From positions 1 through 47,518 of the forward strand of contig JASJCN010000021.1 in NCBI GenBank assembly GCA_030065975.1: a DNA stretch of 47,518 bases, in the 5' to 3' direction. The position numbers were made by a program, and so were the translations under genes. Below the pieces are notes generated by a model. The model did no database searches, had not been told where the DNA came from, and worked only from the letters and a program-made list of their open reading frames with translations. Every line of letters begins with the position of its first letter. Within the stretch, counting starts at the first letter, position 1. This stretch comes from Myxococcota bacterium. Its GTDB lineage: Bacteria > Myxococcota_A > UBA9160 > UBA6930. Of the stretch, positions 1-7,090 are shown piece after piece.

Positions 1-572
1 ATGGCAGCCATCGCGCCCTCCCCCTCGGGATCGGGCCCGACGCGGTCGAGGGCGTCTGCACCGATGCGGCCGAGTCCACCTCCGGCGTCGTCTCGCCGGC
101 CAACTACAACGCGCCCCAGCAGACCGTGATCGCCGGCCACGCCAAGGCCGTGGAGGCCGCCTCGGCCCTCGCCAAGGAGCGCGGGGCGCGGCGCGCCGTT
201 CCGCTGCCCGTTTCGGCGCCCTTCCACTGCGACCTGATGGCTCCGGCGGCCGCGCGCCTCGCGCCGGAGCTCGGACGAACGGCGTTCTCGGCGCCTCGCG
301 CGCCGGTGGTGCACAACGTCGATGGCCGCGCGGCCAGCGACGCGGCGAGGATCCCGGGGCTGCTCGAGCAGCAGGTCACTGCGCCGGTGCGCTTCACCGA
401 GTGCGTCGGGGCCCTGGTCGAGCAGGGAGTGACCCAGGTGCTCGAGATCGGCCCGGGGCGCGTGCTCACCGGACTGGTGGCGCGTACCGAGCGCTCGCTA
501 TCTCGCGCGAACGTCGTCAATCTAGAGGATGTCCAACAGCTCGCGGCCGATGGCCGGTCCGCGGACGACTGA
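1..572 (+). CDS. fabD: Malonyl-CoA:ACP transacylase FabD, 3' part (5' end outside window)
   Basis: This is the C-terminal portion of FabD, which moves malonyl groups from CoA to acyl carrier protein at the start of fatty acid synthesis. The frame running from base 3 reads [19 protein letters not shown], a hallmark FabD stretch. It is followed by SAPFHCDLM, which carries the active-site histidine of the family, and [14 protein letters not shown] near the end. The GHSLG nucleophile lies upstream of the window. At bases 1-12 the family motif MAAI appears in a different frame from the rest, so either the window edge holds a sequence error or the gene has a small disruption. The stop is 10 bases before acpP. 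fabG, often found between fabD and acpP, is missing here. The identity is secure; the first 25 bases are not. Confidence 0.9.
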   Translation, partial: GSHRALPLGIGPDAVEGVCTDAAESTSGVVSPANYNAPQQTVIAGHAKAVEAASALAKERGARRAVPLPVSAPFHCDLMAPAAARLAPELGRTAFSAPRAPVVHNVDGRAASDAARIPGLLEQQVTAPVRFTECVGALVEQGVTQVLEIGPGRVLTGLVARTERSLSRANVVNLEDVQQLAADGRSADD

Positions 573-582
573 GGGGAGAGCC

Positions 583-819
583 ATGAGCCTGGAGCAGCAG
601 GTCGCAGACATCATCGTCGAGCAGCTCGGCGTCAGTAAGGAAGAGGTCGTGCCCGAGGCGTCGTTCATCGACGACCTGGGAGCCGACTCCCTCGACATCG
701 TCGAGCTCGTGATGGCGATGGAAGAAGCCTTCGACGTCGAGATTCCCGACGAGGACGCGGAGAAGATCCAGACCATCGGCTCCGCCGTTTCCTACCTCAA
801 GGAAAAGCTCCAGAAGTGA
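583..819 (+). CDS. acpP: Acyl carrier protein
   Basis: This 78-residue acidic protein carries the growing acyl chain on a 4'-phosphopantetheine arm during fatty acid synthesis, and would also donate acyl chains for lipid A. The arm attaches to Ser36 in the motif [11 protein letters not shown], followed by the usual helix III ([20 protein letters not shown]). The ATG at 583 follows a purine-rich GGGGAGAG ribosome site and gives the usual family length. An upstream in-frame extension into fabD lacks any ACP character. The gene sits between fabD and fabF, with 4 bases between its stop and the fabF start, as expected for one transcript. Confidence 0.97.
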   Translation: MSLEQQVADIIVEQLGVSKEEVVPEASFIDDLGADSLDIVELVMAMEEAFDVEIPDEDAEKIQTIGSAVSYLKEKLQK

Positions 820-823
820 TCCC

Positions 824-2083
824 ATGTCGGGCTCGCGTCGCCGCATCGTCGTCACGGGGGTCGGTTGCGCCACGCCCCTGGGGCTGGGCGCCGCGGCGTC
901 GTGGAACGCCCTGCTCGAGGGCCGCTCCGGCGTGCGCGCCGTCGAGGGCCTCGACGAGCGTCAGCCGTCGAAGATCGCGGCCCCCGCGCCCGACGATCTC
1001 GAGGTGACCGCACTCTCTCCGAAGGAGCAGCGCCGCTACGACCGCGTGATCGTGCTGGCCCTCGCCGCCGCCGGAGAAGCCCTCGCCGACGCGGGCCTCG
1101 AGGGTGGCTCGAAGTCCGGGGGGTTCGATGCGGATCGCGGCGGCATCGCGATCGGAAGCGGCATCGGCGGCATCAACAGCCTGCTCGACGGTCACGAGAG
1201 CTTCCTCGCAGGCGGGCCGCGCCGGGTGACGCCCTTCCTGGTTCCGATGGCGCTGTCCAACATGCCCGCCGGCGTGGCGGCCATCCACTACGGGCTGCGC
1301 GGCCCGAACCTGTGCCACGTGACCGCCTGCGCGACCGGTGCCCACGCGACGGGGGAGGCGGCGCGCATCATCGAGCGCGGCGATGCCGACCTGATGGTCG
1401 TGGGCGGCGCGGAGTCGCCGATCCATCCCATGGTGCTCGCGGGCTTCGCGCGCATGCAGGCGCTGTCGCTTCGCAACGACGACCCCGAGCAGGCCAGTCG
1501 GCCCTTCGACACGGGGCGCGACGGGTTCGTGCTGGGCGAGGGGGCGGGTGTGCTCGTGCTCGAGTCCGAGGAGCACGCGCGGGCAAGGGGGGCGCGCATT
1601 CGCGCCCGCCTGGCCGGCTACGGCGCCAGCGGCGACGCGGCGCACATGGCCGCGCCCGACGAGTCCGGCCGCGGCGCCATCCAGTGCATGCGACAGGCCC
1701 TGGCCGACGCCGACCTCGCGCCGAGCGACGTCGACTACGTGAACGCCCACGCCACGAGCACCCCGGCCGGCGACCGCGTGGAGGCTGCGGCGTTGCGCAG
1801 CGTCTTCGGCGAGACCGTCGACTCCCTCGCGGTCTCCTCGACCAAGGGGGCGACCGGGCACCTGATGGGGGCGGCCGGCGCGGTCGAGGCCATCTTCAGC
1901 ATTCTCGCGCTCGAAGAGCAGCTCCTGCCGCCCACCCGCAACCTCGACGACCCGGATCCCGAGTGCGCGCTCGACCACGTGGCCCACAAGCCGCGACCCG
2001 CGCGGATTCGCGCTGTACTCTCCAACTCCTTCGGCTTCGGCGGCGTGAACGCCGCCCTGCTCTTTGCTCACGGAGACCAATGA
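824..2083 (+). CDS. fabF: 3-oxoacyl-ACP synthase II (FabF)
   Basis: FabF (419 residues, normal length) catalyses the decarboxylating condensation of malonyl-ACP with acyl-ACP in chain elongation. The thiolase-fold catalytic set is complete: Cys169 in VTACATGAHATG, His309 in VNAHATSTPAGD, and Lys341 and His346 in STKGATGHLMGAAGAVE. The C-terminal NSFGFGGVNAALLF is also typical of the family. It starts 4 bases after the acpP stop. Its stop codon TGA (2081-2083) touches the next start at 2084, so it is probably co-translated with the downstream isomerase/SHMT gene. KAS II is favoured over KAS I by the operon context and close match to FabF motifs. Confidence 0.97.
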   Translation: MSGSRRRIVVTGVGCATPLGLGAAASWNALLEGRSGVRAVEGLDERQPSKIAAPAPDDLEVTALSPKEQRRYDRVIVLALAAAGEALADAGLEGGSKSGGFDADRGGIAIGSGIGGINSLLDGHESFLAGGPRRVTPFLVPMALSNMPAGVAAIHYGLRGPNLCHVTACATGAHATGEAARIIERGDADLMVVGGAESPIHPMVLAGFARMQALSLRNDDPEQASRPFDTGRDGFVLGEGAGVLVLESEEHARARGARIRARLAGYGASGDAAHMAAPDESGRGAIQCMRQALADADLAPSDVDYVNAHATSTPAGDRVEAAALRSVFGETVDSLAVSSTKGATGHLMGAAGAVEAIFSILALEEQLLPPTRNLDDPDPECALDHVAHKPRPARIRAVLSNSFGFGGVNAALLFAHGDQ

Positions 2084-3775
2084 ATGGGCGATCCGATCGT
2101 TCTCGCCAGCGATCATCGGGGCTATGCGCTGAAGGAGGCCCTGCGCAAGCGTCTCGAGGCCGCCGGCCACGAGACCTGCGACGTGGGCCCCTTCGGCACC
2201 GACTCCGTCGACTATCCCGAGTTCGCGGCTCCGGCCGCCCGCAAGGTCTCCCTGGGCGAGGCGTCCCGGGGCATCGTGATCTGCGGCAGCGGCCTGGGCG
2301 TCATGTACACCGCCAACCGCTTCCCGCGCGTGCGCGCAGCCCTGGTGCACGACGTCGAGACCGCGGCGACGGCGCGGGAGCACAACGATGCCAACGTCAT
2401 CGCGCTCTCGGGCGACCGCACCGGGCCCGACGAGGCGTGGGCCATCGTCGAGGCCTTCCTGGCGACGCCCTTCGAGGGCGGCCGCCACGTGAAGCGCGTG
2501 GAAGGGATCGACAGCCTGACCCGCGGCGACGGGCTCGACGCCGTGTCGGCGACGGATCCCGAGATCGCCGACGTGCTGCGCCGCGAGCGCGAGCGCCAGC
2601 TCGAGGGCATCGAGCTGATCGCTTCCGAGAACTTCGTGTCCGACGCGGTGCTCGAGGCCGTGGGCTCCGTCGCGACCAACAAGTACGCCGAGGGCTACCC
2701 GGGGCGCCGCTACTACGGCGGCTGCGAGGTGCTCGACGTCGCCGAGCAGCTCGCCATCGACCGGGCGAAGGCGCTCTTCGGGGCCGACCACGTCAACGTA
2801 CAGCCGCACTCCGGCTCGAACGCCAACGAGGCGATCTACCGCGCCGTCCTCGACGTCGGCGACAAGATGCTGTGCATGAACCTCGACCACGGCGGCCACC
2901 TGACCCACGGAAGCCCCGTCAACTTCTCGGGCAAGCTCTACGACATCGTCTCCTACGGCGTGGATCGCGAGAGCGAGCGCCTCGACATGGACGAGATCCG
3001 CAAGCTGGCCCTCGCCGAGCGTCCGAAGCTGATCCAGTGCGGCGCCACCGCCTACTCGCGGACGATCGACTTCGCCGCGTTCCGCTCCATCGCCGACGAG
3101 ATCGGGGCGCTGCTCTTCGCGGACATCGCCCACATCGCCGGGCTCGTCGCGGCCGGCCTGCACCCGAGCCCGGTGGGCCACGCCCACGTGATCGGCACGA
3201 CGACCCACAAGACCCTGCGCGGCCCGCGCGGCGGCATGATCCTGTGCGACCAGGACTTCGCCCGGAAGATCGACTCGGCCGTCTTCCCCGGCGGCCAGGG
3301 CGGGCCGCTGATGCACGTGATCGCCGGCAAGGCGGTCGCGTTCCGCGAGGCCCAGAGCGAGGGGTTCAGGCGCTACGCGGCGCAGATCGTCGAGAACTCG
3401 AAGGTGCTGGCCGCCGCCGTCTCCGAGCACGGCCTGCGCGTGGTCTCGGGCGGCACCGACAACCACTGCTTCCTGCTCTCGCTCGTCGACAGCGCGGTGA
3501 CCGGCAAGGACGCCCAGGATCGGCTGGAGCAGGCCGGCATCACCGCGAACAAGAACATGGTGCCCTACGACCCGCGCAAGCCGCGGGTCACCTCGGGGAT
3601 CCGGCTCGGAACCCCCGCCGTCACCACGCGGGGCATGGGCCCGGAGGAGATGGCGCAGATCGGCGGCTGGATCGCACGGGCGCTCGCGGAGTCCGCCGGA
3701 GAGGCGGAGCTCGCGGCGATCCGCGGCGAGGTGCAGGCCCTCTGCCAGCGATTCCCGCTCCACGTGGCGGTCTAG
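2084..3775 (+). CDS. rpiB-glyA: RpiB-GlyA fusion: ribose-5-phosphate isomerase B + serine hydroxymethyltransferase
   Basis: One uninterrupted 563-residue frame encodes two enzymes that are usually separate neighbours. Residues 1-140 are RpiB, which interconverts ribulose-5- and ribose-5-phosphate: it has [10 protein letters not shown] with Asp10/His11, Cys67 in [20 protein letters not shown], and His100 in [13 protein letters not shown]. Residues about 157-563 are a full-length GlyA, which makes glycine and methylene-THF from serine: it has [26 protein letters not shown] and the PLP lysine Lys376 in [14 protein letters not shown]. The linker (about 140-157) has no stop and no ATG. A GTG codon at about Val154 could in principle start a separate GlyA, but no clear ribosome site precedes it. 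The ATG abuts the fabF stop and has GGAGA upstream. Both active sites look intact. Confidence 0.93.
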   Translation: MGDPIVLASDHRGYALKEALRKRLEAAGHETCDVGPFGTDSVDYPEFAAPAARKVSLGEASRGIVICGSGLGVMYTANRFPRVRAALVHDVETAATAREHNDANVIALSGDRTGPDEAWAIVEAFLATPFEGGRHVKRVEGIDSLTRGDGLDAVSATDPEIADVLRRERERQLEGIELIASENFVSDAVLEAVGSVATNKYAEGYPGRRYYGGCEVLDVAEQLAIDRAKALFGADHVNVQPHSGSNANEAIYRAVLDVGDKMLCMNLDHGGHLTHGSPVNFSGKLYDIVSYGVDRESERLDMDEIRKLALAERPKLIQCGATAYSRTIDFAAFRSIADEIGALLFADIAHIAGLVAAGLHPSPVGHAHVIGTTTHKTLRGPRGGMILCDQDFARKIDSAVFPGGQGGPLMHVIAGKAVAFREAQSEGFRRYAAQIVENSKVLAAAVSEHGLRVVSGGTDNHCFLLSLVDSAVTGKDAQDRLEQAGITANKNMVPYDPRKPRVTSGIRLGTPAVTTRGMGPEEMAQIGGWIARALAESAGEAELAAIRGEVQALCQRFPLHVAV

Positions 3776-3780
3776 CCCGC

Positions 3781-4254
3781 TTGCGCTGCCCCTTCTGCAA
3801 CGACGAGTCCACGCGCGTGGTCGACTCGAGGCTCAGTCGGGAGGGCCGCGAGATCCGAAGGCGTCGCGAGTGCGAGGAGTGTGGGCGTCGCTTCACCACA
3901 CGGGAACGCCTGGAAGAGGTGGTTCCGAAGATCGTGAAGCGCGACGAGCGTCGCGAGGAGTTCCAGCGCGAGAAGCTCGAGAGCGGCATCCAGAAGGCGT
4001 GCGTGAAGCGTCCGGTGGCGGAAGATGCCGTCCAGCGCCTGCTCGACCGTGTCGAGCGGCGGCTGATCGACTCGGGCGAGAGCGAGGTGTCGACCCGACA
4101 GCTCGGCGACCTGCTGCTCCAGGAGTTGATCGCGATCGACGAGGTGGCGGCCGCTCGCTTCGCGTCGGTGTTCCGAGACTTCAAGAGTGCCGAGGACTAC
4201 GACGACTTCTTCGCCACCCTGGCCGCTTCGGGCAGGAGCTCGGAGGAGGCGTGA
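3781..4254 (+). CDS. nrdR: Transcriptional repressor NrdR
   Basis: NrdR is the zinc- and nucleotide-binding repressor of ribonucleotide reductase genes. The 157-residue protein has the N-terminal zinc ribbon with Cys3, Cys6, Cys31 and Cys34 (RCPFC and CEECGRRFTTRER) and an ATP-cone domain from about residue 49 to 139 (VPKIVKRDERREEFQREKL). The start is taken as TTG at 3781 because NrdR proteins begin directly with (M)RCPFC and no ATG or GTG is available there. Its stop overlaps the GTG of ribD. An nrdR gene after glyA and before ribD is a common proteobacterial arrangement. No ribonucleotide reductase target is in the window. Confidence 0.95.
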   Translation: MRCPFCNDESTRVVDSRLSREGREIRRRRECEECGRRFTTRERLEEVVPKIVKRDERREEFQREKLESGIQKACVKRPVAEDAVQRLLDRVERRLIDSGESEVSTRQLGDLLLQELIAIDEVAAARFASVFRDFKSAEDYDDFFATLAASGRSSEEA

Positions 4255-5363
4255 CCCCCGAGGCGGCCATGGGCCTGGCCCTGGCCCAGGCGCGACGGGC
4301 ATCCGGCCGGACGTGGCCCAATCCGCCGGTGGGGGCGGTGGTGGTGCGCGGCGACCGCGTGCTCGGACGCGGCTTCACCCAGCCCGCCGGCGGCGACCAC
4401 GCCGAGGTGCGCGCGCTCGAGGCCGCGAGGAGGCGGCACGGGGCGCGCGCCCTGCGCGGCGCGAGCCTCGCCGTGACGCTCGAGCCTTGCAGCCACCAGG
4501 GGCGCACGCCCCCTTGTGCCGCCGCCGTCCAGGAGGCGGGCATCGCGCGCGTGTGGATCGGTGAGCGGGACCCGAACCCGAAGGTTCGCGGCAAGGGCAT
4601 CGCGCGGCTGCGCCGGGCCGGCGTCGAGCTCCGCGTCGGTGTGCGCGAGGAGGCCTGCCGCTTCCAGCACCGCGGCTTTCGCAGCTGGATCGAAACGGGG
4701 CGCCCGCGCGTCTCGCTGAAGCTCGCGGCAAGCCTCGACGGACGCATCGCCACCCGCCGCGGCGACTCGCGTTGGATCACGGGCCCCGAGTCCCGCGGCC
4801 TGGTGCACCGCCTGCGCGACGAGGTCGATGCGGTCATGGTCGGCTCGGCGACGGCGCGCGCCGACGATCCCGCGCTGACCGTGCGGCGCGGACGCCGCCC
4901 CGAGCGCGCGCCCATCCGCCTGGTGGTGGACTCGGCGCTGCGCGTGCCGGCCCGCTCCCGGCTCTTCCAGGACGAGTTCGCCGAGCGGACCTGGGTGTTG
5001 ACCCGTGCTTCCCACGCGCGCGCACGCTTCGCGTCCCGCGGACGCCGCGGCGCGCGGGCGATCGCCGTGCCGGCGCGGGGCCGTCACCTGGATCTCCGCC
5101 GCGCGCTCGACGTGCTCGGCGAGGAGGGACTCACCCATCTACTGGTCGAGGGCGGCGGCGGACTCGCCGCGGCGCTGCTGCGAGCCGGCCTCGTCGACGA
5201 GATCCACTGGTTCGTGGCGCCGCTGCTGGTCGGCTCCGACGGGCTCCCCGCGCTCGCCGACCTCGGGGTGGACGCGTTGACCGACGCCCTGCGTCTTCCC
5301 GGCGCGGAGGTGCGCCGGATCGGCTCCGACCTGTACCTTCACGCGATGCTGGAGTCGTCGTGA
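4251..5363 (+). CDS. ribD: Bifunctional riboflavin biosynthesis deaminase/reductase RibD
   Basis: RibD carries out the second and third steps of riboflavin synthesis: deamination of the pyrimidinone and reduction of its ribosyl side chain. The N-terminal cytidine-deaminase-type domain binds zinc through His50-Ala-Glu52 (GGDHAEVRAL), Cys80 and Cys89 (LEPCSHQGRTPPC). The C-terminal reductase domain starts near residue 150 with SLKLAASLDGRIA and includes LLVEGGGGLAAALL. The GTG at 4251 overlaps the nrdR stop as GTGA and is preceded by GGAGGAGG. Length is 370 residues, as usual. The gene is followed directly by ribH. ribE and ribBA, which often lie between them, are not here and must be elsewhere. 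Confidence 0.96.
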   Translation: MTPEAAMGLALAQARRASGRTWPNPPVGAVVVRGDRVLGRGFTQPAGGDHAEVRALEAARRRHGARALRGASLAVTLEPCSHQGRTPPCAAAVQEAGIARVWIGERDPNPKVRGKGIARLRRAGVELRVGVREEACRFQHRGFRSWIETGRPRVSLKLAASLDGRIATRRGDSRWITGPESRGLVHRLRDEVDAVMVGSATARADDPALTVRRGRRPERAPIRLVVDSALRVPARSRLFQDEFAERTWVLTRASHARARFASRGRRGARAIAVPARGRHLDLRRALDVLGEEGLTHLLVEGGGGLAAALLRAGLVDEIHWFVAPLLVGSDGLPALADLGVDALTDALRLPGAEVRRIGSDLYLHAMLESS

Positions 5364-5848
5364 GGAGTCATCCCGCCCGCATCGAGGGACGCGGACTGCG
5401 CTTCGGCGTGGTCGTGGCTCGCTTCAACCACCTCGTCACCGCCCGCCTTCTCGAGGGATGCGTCGGGGAGCTCCTGCGCCGCGGCTGCGCGCGCGACGAC
5501 GTGCACGTCGCCTGGGTGCCCGGGGCCTTCGAGCTGCCCCAGGCCGCGGAGCGGCTGGCGCGGAGCGGGCGCTACGACGCCATCGTGACCCTGGGCGCCG
5601 TGATCCGCGGGGGCACGCCCCACTTCGAGTACGTCTGCAGCGGCGTCACCGACGGGGTGCGGGAGGCCATGCGCGACACGGGCGTGCCGATCGCCTTCGG
5701 CGTGCTCACGACCGACGACCTCGAGCAGGCGTGGTCGCGGGCCGGCGGGAGCCACGGCAACAAGGGCGAGGAGGCCGCGTTGGCCGCGCTCGAGATGGTG
5801 AACCTGTGCGCGTCGATCGAGAAGGGACCGCCGGGAGACGCCGCGTGA
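5360..5848 (+). CDS. ribH: 6,7-dimethyl-8-ribityllumazine synthase RibH
   Basis: RibH condenses the RibD-derived pyrimidine with dihydroxybutanone phosphate to give lumazine, the riboflavin precursor. Family motifs are clear: FGVVVARFN at the substrate site, VPGAFELP, GAVIRGGTPHFEYVC containing the catalytic histidine, GVTDGV, and GSHGNKGEEAA near the end. The GTG start at 5360 overlaps the ribD stop in a GTGA quartet, giving 162 residues. Its stop overlaps the nusB GTG in the same way, so ribD, ribH and nusB are probably translationally coupled. A ribH-nusB pair is widespread in bacteria. Confidence 0.96.
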   Translation: MRSHPARIEGRGLRFGVVVARFNHLVTARLLEGCVGELLRRGCARDDVHVAWVPGAFELPQAAERLARSGRYDAIVTLGAVIRGGTPHFEYVCSGVTDGVREAMRDTGVPIAFGVLTTDDLEQAWSRAGGSHGNKGEEAALAALEMVNLCASIEKGPPGDAA

Positions 5849-6297
5849 ACGTCGGACGCCATCGCTCGCGCCAGGCCGCGCTCCAGGCCCTGTATGCGGC
5901 CGACCTGGCACCCGACGAGGCCTCTCCCGAGGAGGTCTTCGAGGGCGTGGCCGACCACTTCGAGCTGCCGGGCGGCGCGCGCGACTTCGCCTGGAAGCTC
6001 GTCGAGGGCGTGGCCTCGCAGCGACGGGCCCTCGACGGCCTGCTCGACCAGGTGTCGAGCAACTGGCGCATCGATCGGATGGCCGTGGTCGATCGCAACG
6101 TGTTGCGCATGGCGGCCTACGAGCTGCTCCACCTGGGAACGCCCCGCGAGGTGGTGATCGACGAGGCCGTCGAGCTGGCGCGCCGTTTCTCGGGCGACCG
6201 TTCGCCCGCCTTCGTGAACGGAGTGCTCGATGCACTCGCGCGCCGGGAAGGTTCGCCCGACCCGTCGCCCTCGGACCCGACGGAGCCCGAAGCCTGA
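5845..6297 (+). CDS. nusB: Transcription antitermination factor NusB
   Basis: NusB pairs with S10 (NusE) on boxA RNA to form the antitermination complex used in rRNA transcription. The 150-residue product begins VNVGRHRSRQAALQALYAAD, matching the family's basic N-terminal helix. It continues with NWRIDRMAVVDRNVLRMAAYEL and EVVIDEAVELARRFS, and FVNGVLDALAR, the conserved C-terminal helices. The GTG overlaps the ribH stop. The C-terminal tail (SPDPSPSDPTEPEA) is low-complexity and probably disordered. Two bases separate its TGA from the next ATG. Confidence 0.95.
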   Translation: MNVGRHRSRQAALQALYAADLAPDEASPEEVFEGVADHFELPGGARDFAWKLVEGVASQRRALDGLLDQVSSNWRIDRMAVVDRNVLRMAAYELLHLGTPREVVIDEAVELARRFSGDRSPAFVNGVLDALARREGSPDPSPSDPTEPEA

Positions 6298-6298
6298 G

Positions 6299-7009
6299 AT
6301 GAGCGTGACGCTGCCCCTGATGCTCGAGGAGCGACCGGTTTCCGAGGTGCCTTCGGACGGGCTGGTCGCCCCCTGCTTCGAAGACGAGCTGCCCCTGCGC
6401 GGCCCCGCCGGCTTCGCCGACTGGCGCCTGTGCGGGATGCTCTCGCGACGGCTCTCCGAGGGGCGCTTCCAGGGGGCCAGCGGAGAGGCGCTGCTGGTGC
6501 CCACCCTCGGCCGCATGCGCACGCCGCGCGTCCTCTTGCTCGGCCTCGGCCCGCGCCAGCGCTGCAGCGAGCAGACCCTGCGCGCGGCCGGCCGCGACGC
6601 CGCGCTGCGCCTGCTGTCCCTCGGCTCCCGCGTCCCGGCCCTGGCGCTGCCGCCAGAGCGGAGCCTGCCGATGGAGGCCAGCTCCCAGGTTCGCGGCTGG
6701 GTCCACGGCGTGGCCGACGCCCTTGCCGAGCAGCCGGCCGCGTTGGCGCTGCGCATCGTCGCGCCGGAGGGGGAGGGCGCCCGGCTGCGCTCCGGTCTCA
6801 CGCGGATCGCCTCCCGGCCGCCCGACGGGCTCGTCATCCGCCTGATGCCCGAGGCGGCATCGCGCCCGGAGACCCGCCCCGAATCCCGACCCGGCGGCAC
6901 CCGTGTCCCCGCTGCGGCCGGGGCTCCCCACCCCCGGCCCCCCGAGGCCGCCCCGACCGGACCCTCAGCGACCGGCAACTCCGCCCCCTCGAACGACCGT
7001 CAGGCTTAA
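6299..7009 (+). CDS. Stand-alone leucyl-aminopeptidase N-terminal (M17_N) domain protein
   Basis: This 236-residue protein resembles only the N-terminal macro-like domain of M17 leucyl aminopeptidases. Features include DGLVAPCFEDELPLRGPAG, FADWRLCGMLSRRLSEGRF, GEALLVPTLGRM and RVLLLGLGPRQRCSEQTLR. The metal-binding catalytic domain (motif NTDAEGRL) is absent, so peptidase activity is not expected. Residues from about 180 on (RPETRPESRPGGTRVPAAAG) are Pro/Arg/Ala-rich and probably disordered. The ATG at 6299 lies just after the nusB stop; the spacing suggests coupling. Role unknown: the family's N-terminal domain is linked to hexamer assembly and, in PepA, to DNA binding, but that is family knowledge and not seen here. 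Confidence 0.7.
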   Translation: MSVTLPLMLEERPVSEVPSDGLVAPCFEDELPLRGPAGFADWRLCGMLSRRLSEGRFQGASGEALLVPTLGRMRTPRVLLLGLGPRQRCSEQTLRAAGRDAALRLLSLGSRVPALALPPERSLPMEASSQVRGWVHGVADALAEQPAALALRIVAPEGEGARLRSGLTRIASRPPDGLVIRLMPEAASRPETRPESRPGGTRVPAAAGAPHPRPPEAAPTGPSATGNSAPSNDRQA

Positions 7010-7019
7010 AGTCCCGCCC

Positions 7020-7078
7020 TGGGGCGCCGATGGGGACGGAGGGCAATGCCCTGGCCACCGCAACGAGTGTGGGGCGCC
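7020..7078. repeat. Two direct copies of TGGGGCGCC, 50 bases apart, upstream of the chemosensory cluster
   Basis: TGGGGCGCC occurs at 7020-7028 and again at 7070-7078, in the 81-base gap before the first chemosensory gene. Each copy contains the palindrome GGCGCC. A perfect 5-base stem with a 3-base loop (AGGGC-AAT-GCCCT, 7040-7052) lies between them. The 50-base spacing is close to five helical turns, which would place a bound regulator on one DNA face. Function is inferred only. Confidence 0.35.
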
Positions 7079-7090
7079 AAAGGGGGCTCC

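Noticed and set aside
797-3763. Long minus-strand frame opposite fabF and the RpiB-GlyA gene
   Set aside because: Composition is that of a GC shadow; both plus-strand enzymes have complete active sites.
865-3780. Plus-strand frame running into NrdR from far upstream
   Set aside because: Only its last 157 residues are a real protein (NrdR); the upstream part is out of frame with fabF and RpiB-GlyA.
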